A stretch of 28,396 bases of DNA from Gymnopus androsaceus JB14 (lineage: Eukaryota > Basidiomycota > Agaricomycetes > Agaricales > Omphalotaceae). Every line of letters begins with the position of its first letter. Position 1 is the stretch's first letter. Shown here in pieces: positions 1-9,809 of the stretch. The stretch covers positions 15,379 to 43,774 of the forward strand of contig ML769681.1 of assembly GCA_009733575.1 (NCBI GenBank), given 5' to 3'. Below the pieces are notes generated by a model. It ran no database searches and was not told the DNA's origin. It saw only the letters and a program-made list of their open reading frames with translations. The translations under genes and the position numbers were made by a program.

Positions 1-1328
1 CGCTTTTCGCCCGACGAACATTTCTTTCGCGATCGGAGTCAGTGGGTCAGCAAGGACACCGATGATGGCAACGGTTTTGTCGGAGCTGAGTAGGATTCGT
101 CTACAAGAGAATATAAACTTTAGCTCGGGTAACAAGCCAAAGAAGAACGTATACTTACCGATCCAAGATCCCCATCCGGTCCCCCGTCTCACTTTTGTGA
201 TTCTCCTTCTCCTTCAGTCCAACTGCTTATGATACCCAAACATACTGCCTGATACTCAGCAAAGTCATACCATACGTGTCGTGCGGGACTCCACCGAGTG
301 TCTCGGCATCTCTTTCCAGTGGTGAAAGACTTCCACCATGTTTCGGGCGCCTCGGTCGCGGGTGTGAGCAGAGCCCAGTCATCATATCCGGCTGTACCTT
401 TGCACCAACAGACATGGCAGAAGGCGAGAGCAGGGAACAAAAGTATCGACGAACATCAGGACCAAAGAACAACAACTCTGGCTTTTCGTACAGTTCAACT
501 AGGGTCTCCTTGATTCCGGGTGTTTATTCTGGGATTTGAGCAGGTGACGATTTGCCTATAGAAACGTAGTTACGTGAATATAAATAACTAAAAACGCGAG
601 CACACATACATCAACATATTTCTCAAAACACAACATCTGGCGTACCCAAATGAAGGACAATATCGTACCTTGGCAACCCCACCATCCTGGAATATCCTAT
701 GTCTTCAACACTGAGTCGAAGCAAGTTGTAATTTTACGTCAAAACCTAAACGCGTATCGTCGTGTAGTGTTCTCCAAAAGGAAAGAGAGAACACCTAAAC
801 ATCTCTGATTAAATCGATACTCTCTTATCCTTAAACACTTACTATCACAATCTAATCCCTCCCTCGCCATATCCTTAACCTATTCCTAATAAACGAAAAA
901 CATCGAAACGGCTTCTTTGATACCGACCATCGGTAAAACCCTGATACAAGCGGAAAAAGACAAGGCGACTTTGTAGGTTGGTAAAATTTGTTTTGAGGAT
1001 ATATGTTTGTTCGAAGATGAGGAAGGATTCGAGGACTTTGAGGAGTGTTTGTTGGGGGCTATGCGGGATATCCTCGTCGGAGAGGGGTTGGAGGTTTGAG
1101 GCTTGAGTAAGACGAGGGCGGTGGCCTGGATAGCAACACCGGGTTAGAGATAAAACACTTGAATAAAAAGAACGTATACATACATCGATTCGGGCTGCAT
1201 GGGTCAGAATGCGGTTACATGAACCATGCAAATGTTTGGCATTCGAATCTGCAAGACAATAAATACCTGTAGGATGGACAGAATACTAGCAGACTTAAGG
1301 CTACGAAATGAGTTAATGAAATACCTGG
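1..1328 (-). pseudogene. NAD-glutamate dehydrogenase fragment (decayed duplicate)
   Basis: This is a broken copy of the middle of the large fungal NAD-dependent glutamate dehydrogenase, the enzyme that oxidises glutamate to 2-oxoglutarate and ammonia. It aligns base by base, introns included, with about 10800-12182 of the longer copy further right, so it is a DNA-level duplication and not a retrocopy. Residual peptides such as ETWWKSFTTGK (around 310-350) and a PLSDE stretch (around 1070-1090) are recognisable. Reading frames break every few tens of bases through small indels, and a stretch near 60 lacks about nine bases that the other copy has. The fragment continues past the left edge of the window. 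On the right, similarity stops at about 1328, where NACHT-WD40 sequence begins. It cannot encode an enzyme. Confidence 0.85.
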
Positions 1329-1358
1329 GCACGCCCAGAACAAGCAATTCAGCAGCTT

Positions 1359-3644
1359 ATGCTCTCAGAGAGCCAACTGAAGACTGGGTCAGTCCTTGAA
1401 GTTGGAAAATTTATTCTTCATGAGGTTGAAAAAATTCAAGTAGAGAAAGATATATTGACTTATGTCACCCATGAGCTGGATGGCATATCTTCCTCAAAGG
1501 AGCAGTTGCAGAAGCTTACAGATCTTTCTGGAGCACTTTTCATTTATGCATCAACTGTGGTAAAATTTGTCAAAGAAGGAAATATTGCAGCATCACGGCA
1601 GAAGAAGAGGCTCAAGGAATTTCTGGAAAAGAGTGAAAACCTTGAGGATTTGGATCAACTTTATGTTGAAGTTATTAAAAATGGCATTCCAAAAATGAGG
1701 TCTGGAGAAGCAGGGGAAGATTGGAATATCATGTATACAATCATTGCTGCAGGATGTCCAGTGACATGTGATATTATAGCCAAGCTCTTGAGAATAGAAA
1801 CAGATGTTGTAACACATCTGATGGAGAAATTGCAGGCAGTCTTCTATATTTCAACTAAGGATGGATGTATTTATTCTTTTCATGCCTCTTTTCCTCAGTT
1901 TCTTGAAAGAGGGGAAGGTGTTGATGGGGCCACGTATCAACCCAAGGCTCAACATCTGAAATTGACTAATGGATGTTTCAACACAATGAATGAACTAAGA
2001 TTCAATATCTGTAGCCTTCCTTCTTCATTCATAGCAGATAAGGATGTACCTAAGTTTGATGAGAAAGTTAAAGAATGCATAGGAGAAGCCCTTCAATATT
2101 GTTGCCAGTTTTGGAGCTACCATTTCATCCAATGTGAAATCCATGAGAAGAATGTTGAAAGATTGGAAAAATTCCTGCAGGCAAAAGGAGTATATTGGCT
2201 TGAAGCCATGAGTTTATTGAGCTTATTGCCACAATGTGGGGAAGCTATGGTTTCCATGATCAAGGTTAGTAGAACAGGTAACTATGATTGGTTGGGTAAA
2301 AGACTTAGCTTTTGGCAGAAATTGGCATATTCTGAACCTGCATCAGATGTAAAGGAAATAATAAAGTACCTCCAGAATTTATTACTGCAATTTTCCAGTG
2401 GTGAAGTGAAAGGGAGGACACCACATTTGTATCTAAGTATAATGCCTCTTTGGTCAAATAGTGTGGGATGTATGCCTAAGTTAAAGAGTGTTGTGAGGAT
2501 CAAAAGCCTTGTACTAAATCAGTCCAACACTGTAATATTAAAGGAACATGATGATGAGGTCAATTCAGTGGTCTTTTCAATTGATGGAACCAGGATTGTG
2601 TCTGGCTCTTCTGACAAAACAGTGAGGATCTGGGATGCTAATACTGGTGCTCAGATTGGTGATCCACTGCATGGTCATGATGGTTGGGTCAGATCAGTGG
2701 CCTTTTCACCTGATGGAACCAGGATTGTGTCTGGCTCTGATGACAGAACAGTGAGGACCTGGGATGCTAATACTGGTGCCCAGATTGGTGATCCACTGCA
2801 TGGTCATGATCATTGGGTCAGTTCAGTGGCCTTTTCACCTGATGGAACCAGGATTGTGTCTGGCTCTTCTGACCAAACAGTGAGGATCTGGGATGCTAAT
2901 ACTGGTGCCCAGATTGGTGATCCACTGCATGGTCATGATGGTTCAGTCAGTTCAGTGGCCTTTTCACCTGATGGAACCAGGATTGTGTCTGGCTCTTCTG
3001 ACAAAACAGTGAGGATCTGGGATGCTAATACTGGTGCTCAGATTGGTGATGCACTGCATGGTCATGATGGTTCAGTCAGTTCAGTGGCCTTTTCACCTGA
3101 TGGAACCAGGATTGTGTCTGGCTCTGATGACAAAACAGTGAGGATCTGGGATGCTAATACTGGAGCTCAGATTGGTGATCCACTGCGTGGTCATGATCAT
3201 TGGGTCAGCTCAGTGGCCTTTTCACCTGATGGAACCAGGATTGTGTCTGGCTCTGATGACAAAACAGTGAGGATCTGGGATGCTAATACTGGAGCTCAGA
3301 TTGGTGATCCACTGCATGGTCATGATGGTTCAGTTAGTTCAGTGGCCTTTTCACCTGATGGAACCAGGATTGTGTCTGGCTCTGATGACAAAACAGTGAG
3401 GATCTGGGATGCTAATACTGGAGCTCAGATTGGTGATCCACTGCATGGTCATGATCATTGGGTCAGCTCAGTGGCCTTTTCACCTGATGGAACCAGGATT
3501 GTGTCTGGCTCTGATGACAAAACAGTGAGGATCTGGGATGCTAATACTGGAGCTCAGATTGGTGATCCACTGCATGGTCATGATAATTGGGTCAGGTCAG
3601 TGGCCTTTTCACCTGATGGAACCAGGATTGTGTCTGGCTCTTGA
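1359..3644 (+). CDS. NACHT-WD40 (NWD) NLR-like protein, 5'-truncated
   Basis: The 761-residue open frame resembles the C-terminal two thirds of fungal NACHT-WD40 STAND proteins, the NLR-like family that includes the HET-E/HET-D incompatibility receptors. Residues 1-390 match the end of the NACHT module and the region after it (for example GALFIYASTVVKFV near residues 58-71). The frame reads back upstream of the first ATG to RPEQAIQQL, the NACHT TSRPE-type motif, then meets a stop at 1317. The P-loop and the effector domain are therefore missing. From residue 394 it is a WD40 propeller of near-identical 43-residue repeats (HGHD...SVAFSPDGTRIVSGS...VRIWD). It ends at TGA 3642-3644 in the middle of repeat nine, because of a mutation; the repeats continue in another frame. 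Codon usage is richer in A/T than in the flanking dehydrogenase. No introns are seen. It is probably non-functional as it stands. Confidence 0.8.
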   Translation: MLSESQLKTGSVLEVGKFILHEVEKIQVEKDILTYVTHELDGISSSKEQLQKLTDLSGALFIYASTVVKFVKEGNIAASRQKKRLKEFLEKSENLEDLDQLYVEVIKNGIPKMRSGEAGEDWNIMYTIIAAGCPVTCDIIAKLLRIETDVVTHLMEKLQAVFYISTKDGCIYSFHASFPQFLERGEGVDGATYQPKAQHLKLTNGCFNTMNELRFNICSLPSSFIADKDVPKFDEKVKECIGEALQYCCQFWSYHFIQCEIHEKNVERLEKFLQAKGVYWLEAMSLLSLLPQCGEAMVSMIKVSRTGNYDWLGKRLSFWQKLAYSEPASDVKEIIKYLQNLLLQFSSGEVKGRTPHLYLSIMPLWSNSVGCMPKLKSVVRIKSLVLNQSNTVILKEHDDEVNSVVFSIDGTRIVSGSSDKTVRIWDANTGAQIGDPLHGHDGWVRSVAFSPDGTRIVSGSDDRTVRTWDANTGAQIGDPLHGHDHWVSSVAFSPDGTRIVSGSSDQTVRIWDANTGAQIGDPLHGHDGSVSSVAFSPDGTRIVSGSSDKTVRIWDANTGAQIGDALHGHDGSVSSVAFSPDGTRIVSGSDDKTVRIWDANTGAQIGDPLRGHDHWVSSVAFSPDGTRIVSGSDDKTVRIWDANTGAQIGDPLHGHDGSVSSVAFSPDGTRIVSGSDDKTVRIWDANTGAQIGDPLHGHDHWVSSVAFSPDGTRIVSGSDDKTVRIWDANTGAQIGDPLHGHDNWVRSVAFSPDGTRIVSGS

Positions 3645-3943
3645 GACAAAAAGTGAGGATCTGGGATACTAATACTGGTGCTCAGATTGGTGATCCACTG
3701 CATGGTCATGATGATACAGTTTTTTCAGTGGCCTTTGCATCTGATGGAACCAGGATTGTGTCTGGCTCTTCTGACAAAACAGTGAGGATCTGGGATGCTA
3801 ATACTGGTGCTCAGATTGGTGATCCACTGCATGGTCATGATGATACAGTCTTTTCAATGGCCTGTTCACCTAATGGAACAAGGATTCCATCAGGCTCTGA
3901 AGACAACATAGTGAGGATCTGGGATACCACTACTGGGGTTCAG
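2538..3943 (+). repeat. WD40 repeat array, about 11 x 129 bp
   Basis: Eleven tandem 129-bp units start at 2538, 2667, 2796, 2925, 3054, 3183, 3312, 3441, 3570, 3698 and 3827, with a partial twelfth from 3944. Unit nine is 128 bp because one base is missing near 3645-3652. The central units are almost identical in DNA sequence, and the outer ones (first, tenth, eleventh) are more diverged. This pattern suggests recent unit exchange within the array. Each unit encodes one 43-residue WD40 repeat, read from LHGHD to GDP. Most of the differences between units fall in codons 6, 7, 9, 25 and 27 of the unit. Confidence 0.92.
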
Positions 3944-4222
3944 CTGCAAGGTCACGACCATTTAGTCAGACATGCCCCCAACAATACCATATATGGGTCT
4001 ATGGTCAATTCCTTGCCCACCTTCAGAACCACTCGGGGGGTCCCAATTAATATGGTCCCCCAAGATCATTGCAACCCTCAATCATCTCAAGGTAGATGCT
4101 TTTGTCCAGCCAATCATTCGCTTCTAATCTCTGTTTTAGCACACCATAACTGGTCTCTCTCCCAAAATGGCTGGATCAAGTTGCCCAATTCACCACCTAA
4201 TGTTATTCTGATTCCTCCATAA
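3645..4222 (+). pseudogene. Out-of-frame C-terminal end of the NACHT-WD40 protein
   Basis: After the TGA at 3642-3644 the WD40 coding sequence continues in another frame: two more complete repeats (3698-3943), a partial repeat beginning LQGHDH, and then a C-terminal tail ending at the TAA at 4220-4222. The tail contains HHNWSLSQNGWIKLP and closes with ILIPP, which resembles the usual end of fungal NWD proteins, where a GW...P motif follows the propeller. The switch of frame is explained by one missing base compared with sister repeats (GACAAAAAGTGAGG in place of GACAAAACAGTGAGG), plus a TCT-to-TGA change just before it. Without those changes the protein would have run through to this stop. 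Confidence 0.75.
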
Positions 4223-4688
4223 TTTCACATACTTTTATTGAGGCCCCAGAACACATGTATCATCTCCCAAAAGGAAAACACCCAATTACCTTTTTTTTGA
4301 CTGTATCTATGGAGAGCATTGGAGTGATTGCATTGAGGACTGAGAGTTTTCTAGCCAATGACTTCTGGTAATTGTTTTCATTCTCATCATTCCCTGTGCA
4401 TGTCACTATACATGCATTGTGTGGTAGTTATCTTTCATATTATTTACATAATATATGGGCATAATAGCTTTGAGGATTCTGGATCAAGGGCCTCCGAAAA
4501 ATAAAAGTTGTATCAGGGACCCTACCTCCATTCATGTGACTTTTGATGTCATGTGATTGCCAAATATGGTAGCTATGAGACATTGGTAATGATTTCTGCT
4601 CATTGTGCCATCTTTTTCCCAATTCACCTTCATTGAGTATTTACTCTAGATACCATATGTAGTATTGCACATTTGTCTTTTCTAGCTG
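4223..4688. other. Non-coding 3' flank of the NWD gene
   Basis: About 470 bases with no convincing coding sequence. It is A/T-rich, with a T run near 4291-4298 and an AATAAA-like signal near 4499-4505, as expected of an untranslated 3' region. No repeats were noticed. Confidence 0.5.
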
Positions 4689-4696
4689 GGGATTAC

Positions 4697-5297
4697 TAGT
4701 GATGTGCCGGCCCGGCTTTGGCCTACGAGCCCCGGCTTTGGCCCACAGGCCCTTGGCTTTGGCCTGGAGAAATTGAAGCCGGGCCCTACTAGGAGGGCTC
4801 CGGCTTGGCCCGGCCTGGCTTTGGCCTAAGCTGCGGCTTTTCAGGTGGCTGTGTATACATCCTGTATATGGAAATTTTTGAAAAAATTCTTGAAGCAAGG
4901 TCTTACAGTGAGCCATGTATCATAATTGATACTGTAATTAAAGCTTATACTATCACTAGTAACTGAAAGGGAGCACCAAAGGAACTTTGATAATTGAATA
5001 TTAATGTCCCAAAATGGAAAGACAAAGCTAGCAATGTGCTGGAACTGTAATTTACACTCAAATGTTAAACAATGAATTCTGATCATTCAAGAGTGTACAA
5101 ATAGGCTGGGAAATTTCACAAAAAATGACATTAAATACCTGCAAAAAATAGCTGAAAAGCCCCGGCTCAGGGCTTGAAAAATCTGAAGCCGGGCCAAAAG
5201 CCGTCTCAGGCCAAAGGTCAGGGCCCGGCTTTTGACGGCCTGGCTTGGCTCGGCTTGGCCCAGCCCACGGCTTTCAGGCCGAGCCGGCACATCACTA
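4697..5297. mobile_element. Non-autonomous hAT-type DNA transposon (MITE), 601 bp
   Basis: The element begins TAGTGATGTGCCGGC at 4697 and ends with the exact reverse complement at 5283-5297. It is flanked on both sides by GGGATTAC (4689-4696 and 5298-5305), a perfect 8-bp target-site duplication. An 8-bp duplication with TA-initial inverted ends is typical of the hAT superfamily. Both subterminal zones (about 4711-4845 and 5158-5285) are GC-rich and packed with variants of CGGCTTTGGCC or its complement, resembling the clustered motifs that hAT transposases bind. The middle is A/T-rich and encodes nothing, so it must depend on a transposase supplied elsewhere. The intact duplication implies a fairly recent insertion. 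Confidence 0.9.
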
Positions 5298-5305
5298 GGG
5301 ATTAC

Positions 5306-6800
5306 TACATCTGCATAAAGTCCATAAGTCTCTACACTGTGGCTTTTCATCTTCCTTTGCATCGACATAAAGTCCACATTTTCATTTTGGCTTTTCTCTT
5401 TGTATCCAGAAAATTCCTTATTTCTTTTGCATCCACACAAAGTCCATATGGCTATTAAAATCTATTGGGGCATTTCTTTTCTTCTGCATATACAATTAAA
5501 CCCCTCCTATTGTGGTACTCGACTCTCTCCCTTCCTGCAGCTTTTGGCTTTCCTACACATGCATATGCATAAGCCCATGTTTGCATCCATGCAACCCCTG
5601 CAGATGGGCATGCATGCCTTTGCATGTCTTCTGTAGGTTTTGATTTCTCCTGTATTCATATATTCAGTGGATATTGTGACATCAAGCTTTTCCTTAGCTG
5701 TGACTTGGATTGTGGCATTTTCATTCTGAAATCCCTTCTTGTTCCTTGGCTCTTTTTGGTCCAATTTCTCTGATTTCCTCAGCTTCCATATTCATTACCA
5801 TGTTTCCCTCTCATATTCTCTCATCTTAACTGTTCTGGTCATTGTTTCAACTGCCTTTTCTTCTTGCCTCTAAGCATTGTCATCTATTGGAAGCTCCAGC
5901 ATCAATTTGGAGTCAGACAGATATCCTGGCTCCATTCTCATATCCTGATCTTCATTTTTTACTCTCATCTCACATTTAGCTAGTTTGCATCCAGCCCTTT
6001 CAGGGATACTACTCTCTCATTCACTGGAAATTCCAGCATTTGTGGTACATTTGTCCATTTGTCTCTGGTTTCATCTCATCTCAGTTTCTATTCTCATGCA
6101 ACAAATCTGCATTCAGACTAGCATTGTCCAGAGAGCTGAACTTCATCTTCAGTTTCATTTTCTCATTGCATCTAACAATGATCCTTGGGCAGCATACATG
6201 CATTTTCCATCTGCCCAAAACACCCATTTGCATCTCTTCAATGTGATACTGTTGTAACCTTGGCTAGGAATCCAATTCCAATAGCAATTCTCTATGTATC
6301 TCTTCTAATTTTGTATTTTGACAGGTCACAGCATCATGTTTCATCCACAGCGGACCCAGCATGCATTATTATTTCATCTGCTAGTTTCATTTTGCATCTT
6401 GTGCATCTCATATTTAATGCATTTCTTCTCAGATGCATAGACCGGGAACACATTTTATGTTTGATTTTCCTAGCTTTTGCTTTTGTTCTCCCATGTTGTG
6501 TGCAGTTTAAATTGGAAAGCTCTGCTCATATCTATTTCTGATTGCATTCTTGCTCTAACTTCCCATAAACATTCAACTTGCATTGCCAGTTTTTGCACCT
6601 TGCACTATGCATATTCATGTGCCTCAATGCATATCCTTCATGCTTCAATTTCACACTAATTCTGTTCATGCAATGCCATGCATTTCATATGATATATCTG
6701 CATAACACAGTTTTTTATTGTTATTTTTATTGCTTCTAGCTGTAATCTTCAACACACTTGTTTTGCATTCTGCATTTTGGCTCATGCCTCAGGCACCCCA
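5306..6800. repeat. T-rich low-complexity tract with recurrent TTTGCATC
   Basis: A long non-coding stretch, strongly T/C-biased on the plus strand, in which TTTGCAT or close variants recur (for example near 5356, 5419, 5581, 5620, 5985, 6227, 6390 and 6763). At 5310-5450 an imperfect repeat of the form GCAT(C)NACATAAAGTCCA occurs about three times. No open frame here shows a recognisable protein. It looks like a decayed tandem array or old transposon sequence. Confidence 0.45.
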
Positions 6801-7125
6801 TGCCATGAGCACAATCTGACTACTGTATTGACTCCTGTACATGTGTTTCCTCAAGCAGAAGCTGAGTTTCTGGCCACTGTCTTCACTATTTCACTTTCAA
6901 TGGGGGGTCTTTTCTTGTTCAAACTCAGTTTGTTCTATTCTTTATACAGATTATCACAAATCCCTAACTCACCTGTTATGGATTTCAAATTTGAGGTTGG
7001 CAACAAAGGTTAAGCTGAGTGTGTAGAAAGAGAAGTGTTTGTATGAAGACAATGAAGATGTTATTGAGTCTAAGGTCTTTGAGCTCAGACCAGTCTACTT
7101 ATATACAAAGGTGCTGGGACCCCAG
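6801..7125. other. Intergenic, nothing recognised
   Basis: About 325 bases before the second small transposon. Short open frames are present but none resembles a protein family, and no structural repeat was noticed. Confidence 0.4.
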
Positions 7126-7133
7126 TCACTATC

Positions 7134-7512
7134 TAGGGATCTGCACCATAACCGTATACAGTTACAGCCGTACAAATACAGGCTGTAAAAACAGCAAAAA
7201 ATCTCTTTACGGTATGGTATACGGTATGGCTGCCAGCACCTATATACCCATATTTTTACAGTATACAGCACATCAGATCTCAAGCCGGAGGGTCCCGGCC
7301 AATATCAATGATGCAAAAATCATTGATTTGACCATTTTGGGACCTACAGGTGTATGGCTGACTGTAAAATTCTTGTTGTACGGGGTACCCGTATAGTAGC
7401 CGTATAAATACGGCTATCAAAAGTGTCTGTGGACACCCTTTATGGTATGGTTACAGGTACCCATATACCCATAACCGTAAGCCGTATCTTACGGTTACAG
7501 TGCGGATCCCTA
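7134..7512. mobile_element. Non-autonomous hAT-type DNA transposon (MITE), 379 bp
   Basis: The left end TAGGGATCTGCAC at 7134 pairs with the right end GTGCGGATCCCTA finishing at 7512; one mismatch is visible in the first 13 bases and pairing continues further in, around GTAACCG. Both sides carry TCACTATC (7126-7133 and 7513-7520), a perfect 8-bp target duplication. The body is rich in CCGTA/TACGG motifs in both orientations, again like subterminal transposase-binding repeats. No coding capacity is seen. It belongs to a different family from the 601-bp element at 4697. Confidence 0.85.
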
Positions 7513-7529
7513 TCACTATCTAAGACCTA

Positions 7530-7650
7530 TGATACTGCAAGTATCCCTCAAAGGGTGGATCAACCCTGTTAGGATGGAGATAACATCTCTACAAGGGTTG
7601 AGTAACCCTGCAAGGTGGAGATAACATCCCTGCAAGGGTTTGATCAAGTA
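7530..7650. repeat. Short imperfect tandem/inverted repeats (CAAGGGTT/AACCCT)
   Basis: Two or three imperfect copies of a roughly 45-base unit containing GGATGGAGATAACATC(T/C)CT(G/A)CAAGGGTT lie side by side. Neighbouring AGGGTT and AACCCT blocks form small hairpins, for example AGGGTT-GAGT-AACCCT at 7594-7609. Confidence 0.6.
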
Positions 7651-8733
7651 GCTCAGAAGCATATGTACATCTATACTAGATGATAAAAAGTGCCAAGATA
7701 ATACACTATGTCAAGATTTGTAATGAATATGTCATAGATAAGATATAATGAAATAGGAAAATCTGTGACACAGATAATCTGACTTAATCCCAAATCCAGG
7801 CCCAAATGGCTCTGGCTCCTGATTTCTGGGTATCTGCACTTCACTCAATGCATTGCTGGCTCCTGGATAAATGGGTATTGTCACTCATTATGGATACTTG
7901 TTTGGGAGACCCATCAAGCTGTAGTATACACATTGACTTGACATGCAGTGTGACTTGCAGATAATACAATGACACTGCACATGGACATCATGAACTTAGA
8001 AGGCCATAGACTATGGATTTTATTGAAAAAGCAGTATGGCAATGACTACAATATGAGTTATGCTTGGCTCAATCCTGAAACTGGCAATAAAGTGTTGGAA
8101 TGGCAAGCCAGAGCTATCCAGAACTCATACTTGCCAGTATTTTGGTATTATTTATTATTGGTTGAGAGTTATCTATACATGTAGGTAGTATTACTATAAA
8201 TGTAGTGGCACAGCCACAGCCCAAAGCGCAGCATTGCACAGTAATGTGCAGTCCCTGCAGTACTGTGGACTGTGGAAATACAACTTGTACAGTATATAAA
8301 GAGCTCCTTCAAGCTCACTATTGAATAACAATAGTTTTTACCCCACCAAATAATATTCAGCAAGACATAGCCTTCTAATATAAAGTTTCACTGTCTCCTC
8401 TTGCAATGGATGAATGGACAAGAGCAAGACAAGAGCTATTGTAAGTAGCTCTTATTGACTCTTTCCAGTTTAATTCAACTTTGCATACAGTACAGTGGTA
8501 TGACTGACAAATTCCATCAGCAAAAATGCTCTGCACCTCAGATAGCCTAGGCAATCTAAGCTTCCTAGGCTAACTAGGCTACCTCAGGCTGCAACATGCT
8601 GGAACATGCTGCTGACCAGTAAATAATTGTTGGTTCAGACTAGAGATATGCATATGCATAAAGTGTAGATCTCAAGTTGAAAATGGCCACAATTCTTCTT
8701 GGAACCCAGGAACAAAGGCATCAATTTTGTCAG
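7651..8733. other. Intergenic, small hairpins only
   Basis: No convincing gene. Several short perfect hairpins are present: TGCACA-GTAA-TGTGCA at 8235-8250, CTATTG-AATAA-CAATAG at 8318-8334, and an 8-bp stem AAGAGCTA/TAGCTCTT at 8431-8453. CCTAGGC blocks recur near 8545-8580. Confidence 0.45.
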
Positions 8734-9345
8734 TCACTGCAAACTCATCAGAGGGATAGCCATGAGATCCAAAGGAGTTGGCTCATATCTACAGCCACAA
8801 TAGATACTCCTGTTTGTCAGTGCCTTCAAGCATGTCGCGCGGTTCAACAGAGAAGCCAGGCTGGCAAATGTGTGGAAGGAACACCTAGCAATGGTGATTT
8901 GAGTCAGAGAGGGAGCTTCAACTGCATCCAACAGTGTCACTCTGAGTAAAGGAGACAGTGTTTGCCAGTCGATGTCATTGAACTCTATCGTTTCCACTTT
9001 AGGGAGTTGCTGAATAACTCCTTTAGCAATCTGAGCATAAACCTCTTCTTTTTTCGGCCGTGAGTCTAGATTGAACCTCCGGAAGCCAAGAAGGCGGACA
9101 CTGGATGCTAGATGTGGTTTGTCATCGAATATCGCAATAAGCCGCTCTGTTTTCCTTTGTAGAGATCTCATCAAACGGCCATCCAGCTCGATTTTTGCGA
9201 AAATGCAACGCTGAGAAGAGACAACCCAAGCTTGACCCAAGCCTTTCGACAAGAGAATAGTTCGAGAGAGCATTTTTATCGGAAGAGAGGTTGTCGAGGA
9301 TACAATCTATGAGCTTGTTGGGCAGTGGGCAAGCAGCAATGGTTT
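8734..9345 (-). pseudogene. F-box protein fragment
   Basis: On the minus strand the sequence begins with an F-box-like segment (PLPNKLIDCILDNL, about 9331-9290). It continues as WVVSSQRCIFAKIEL, then DDKPHLASSVRLLGF, and an LRR-like region (EAPSLTQITIARCSF, LLNRATCLKALT). This order is typical of the large agaricomycete F-box/LRR family, which supplies substrate adaptors for SCF ubiquitin ligases. A frameshift separates the F-box (about 9300-9260) from the rest, because one base is missing after the codons for YSLV. No in-frame start is visible upstream of the F-box, and the frame stops at 8734 well short of a usual 350-500 residues. The gene is therefore broken at both ends and within. Confidence 0.7.
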
Positions 9346-9809
9346 AGGCGCTTGAAGTTGGTAGAGATCACTTTGGCCTGGCCTAAAGCAGTCCCCTAGG
9401 ATGTCGGTCAGTATACTAATTACTAGAATTACAGGGATTCTAGAGTTTCTTCTGACATCTTCTAGAAGGCGGGCTACCAAGCTACTTTTCATCTATTCAT
9501 TGTCCCATATTGAAAGCCGTGTGAACTGTAACATTTGTGAGACGACCAGCTTCAAGGCTTTCCAGTACTAATACGCATTCCAGTACGCATTATGCAAAAA
9601 AGGAGCATCTCATATCCATTCAAACTCCCAGTCATTATAAAGTACAATATCTGTATGTATGTCACACTACACCCATTCATTCCCATTCCATTTTATACGA
9701 CTTCTAATCCATTCTGCGCCCCGCCCCGCCCGCTCCAACTTTACTTGGAAAGATCCCTAGCGAAATGGAAAAAGTCTACACTCGAAGCGTTAACGCCGTA
9801 TTTATAAAG
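9346..9809. other. Intergenic, nothing recognised
   Basis: About 460 bases between the F-box fragment and the end of the dehydrogenase gene. A C-rich patch lies near 9717-9735. No coding or repeat structure could be supported. Confidence 0.4.

Noticed and set aside
5507..6659. Several overlapping 60-118-codon open frames in the T-rich tract
   Set aside because: Composition-driven frames with no family resemblance and no intron or start context.
7530..7650. CRISPR-like or clustered repeat array
   Set aside because: Only two or three imperfect units without spacers, in a eukaryotic context.
8677..8949. Plus-strand open frame of 90 codons
   Set aside because: It is antisense to the F-box fragment, whose minus-strand peptides are recognisable.
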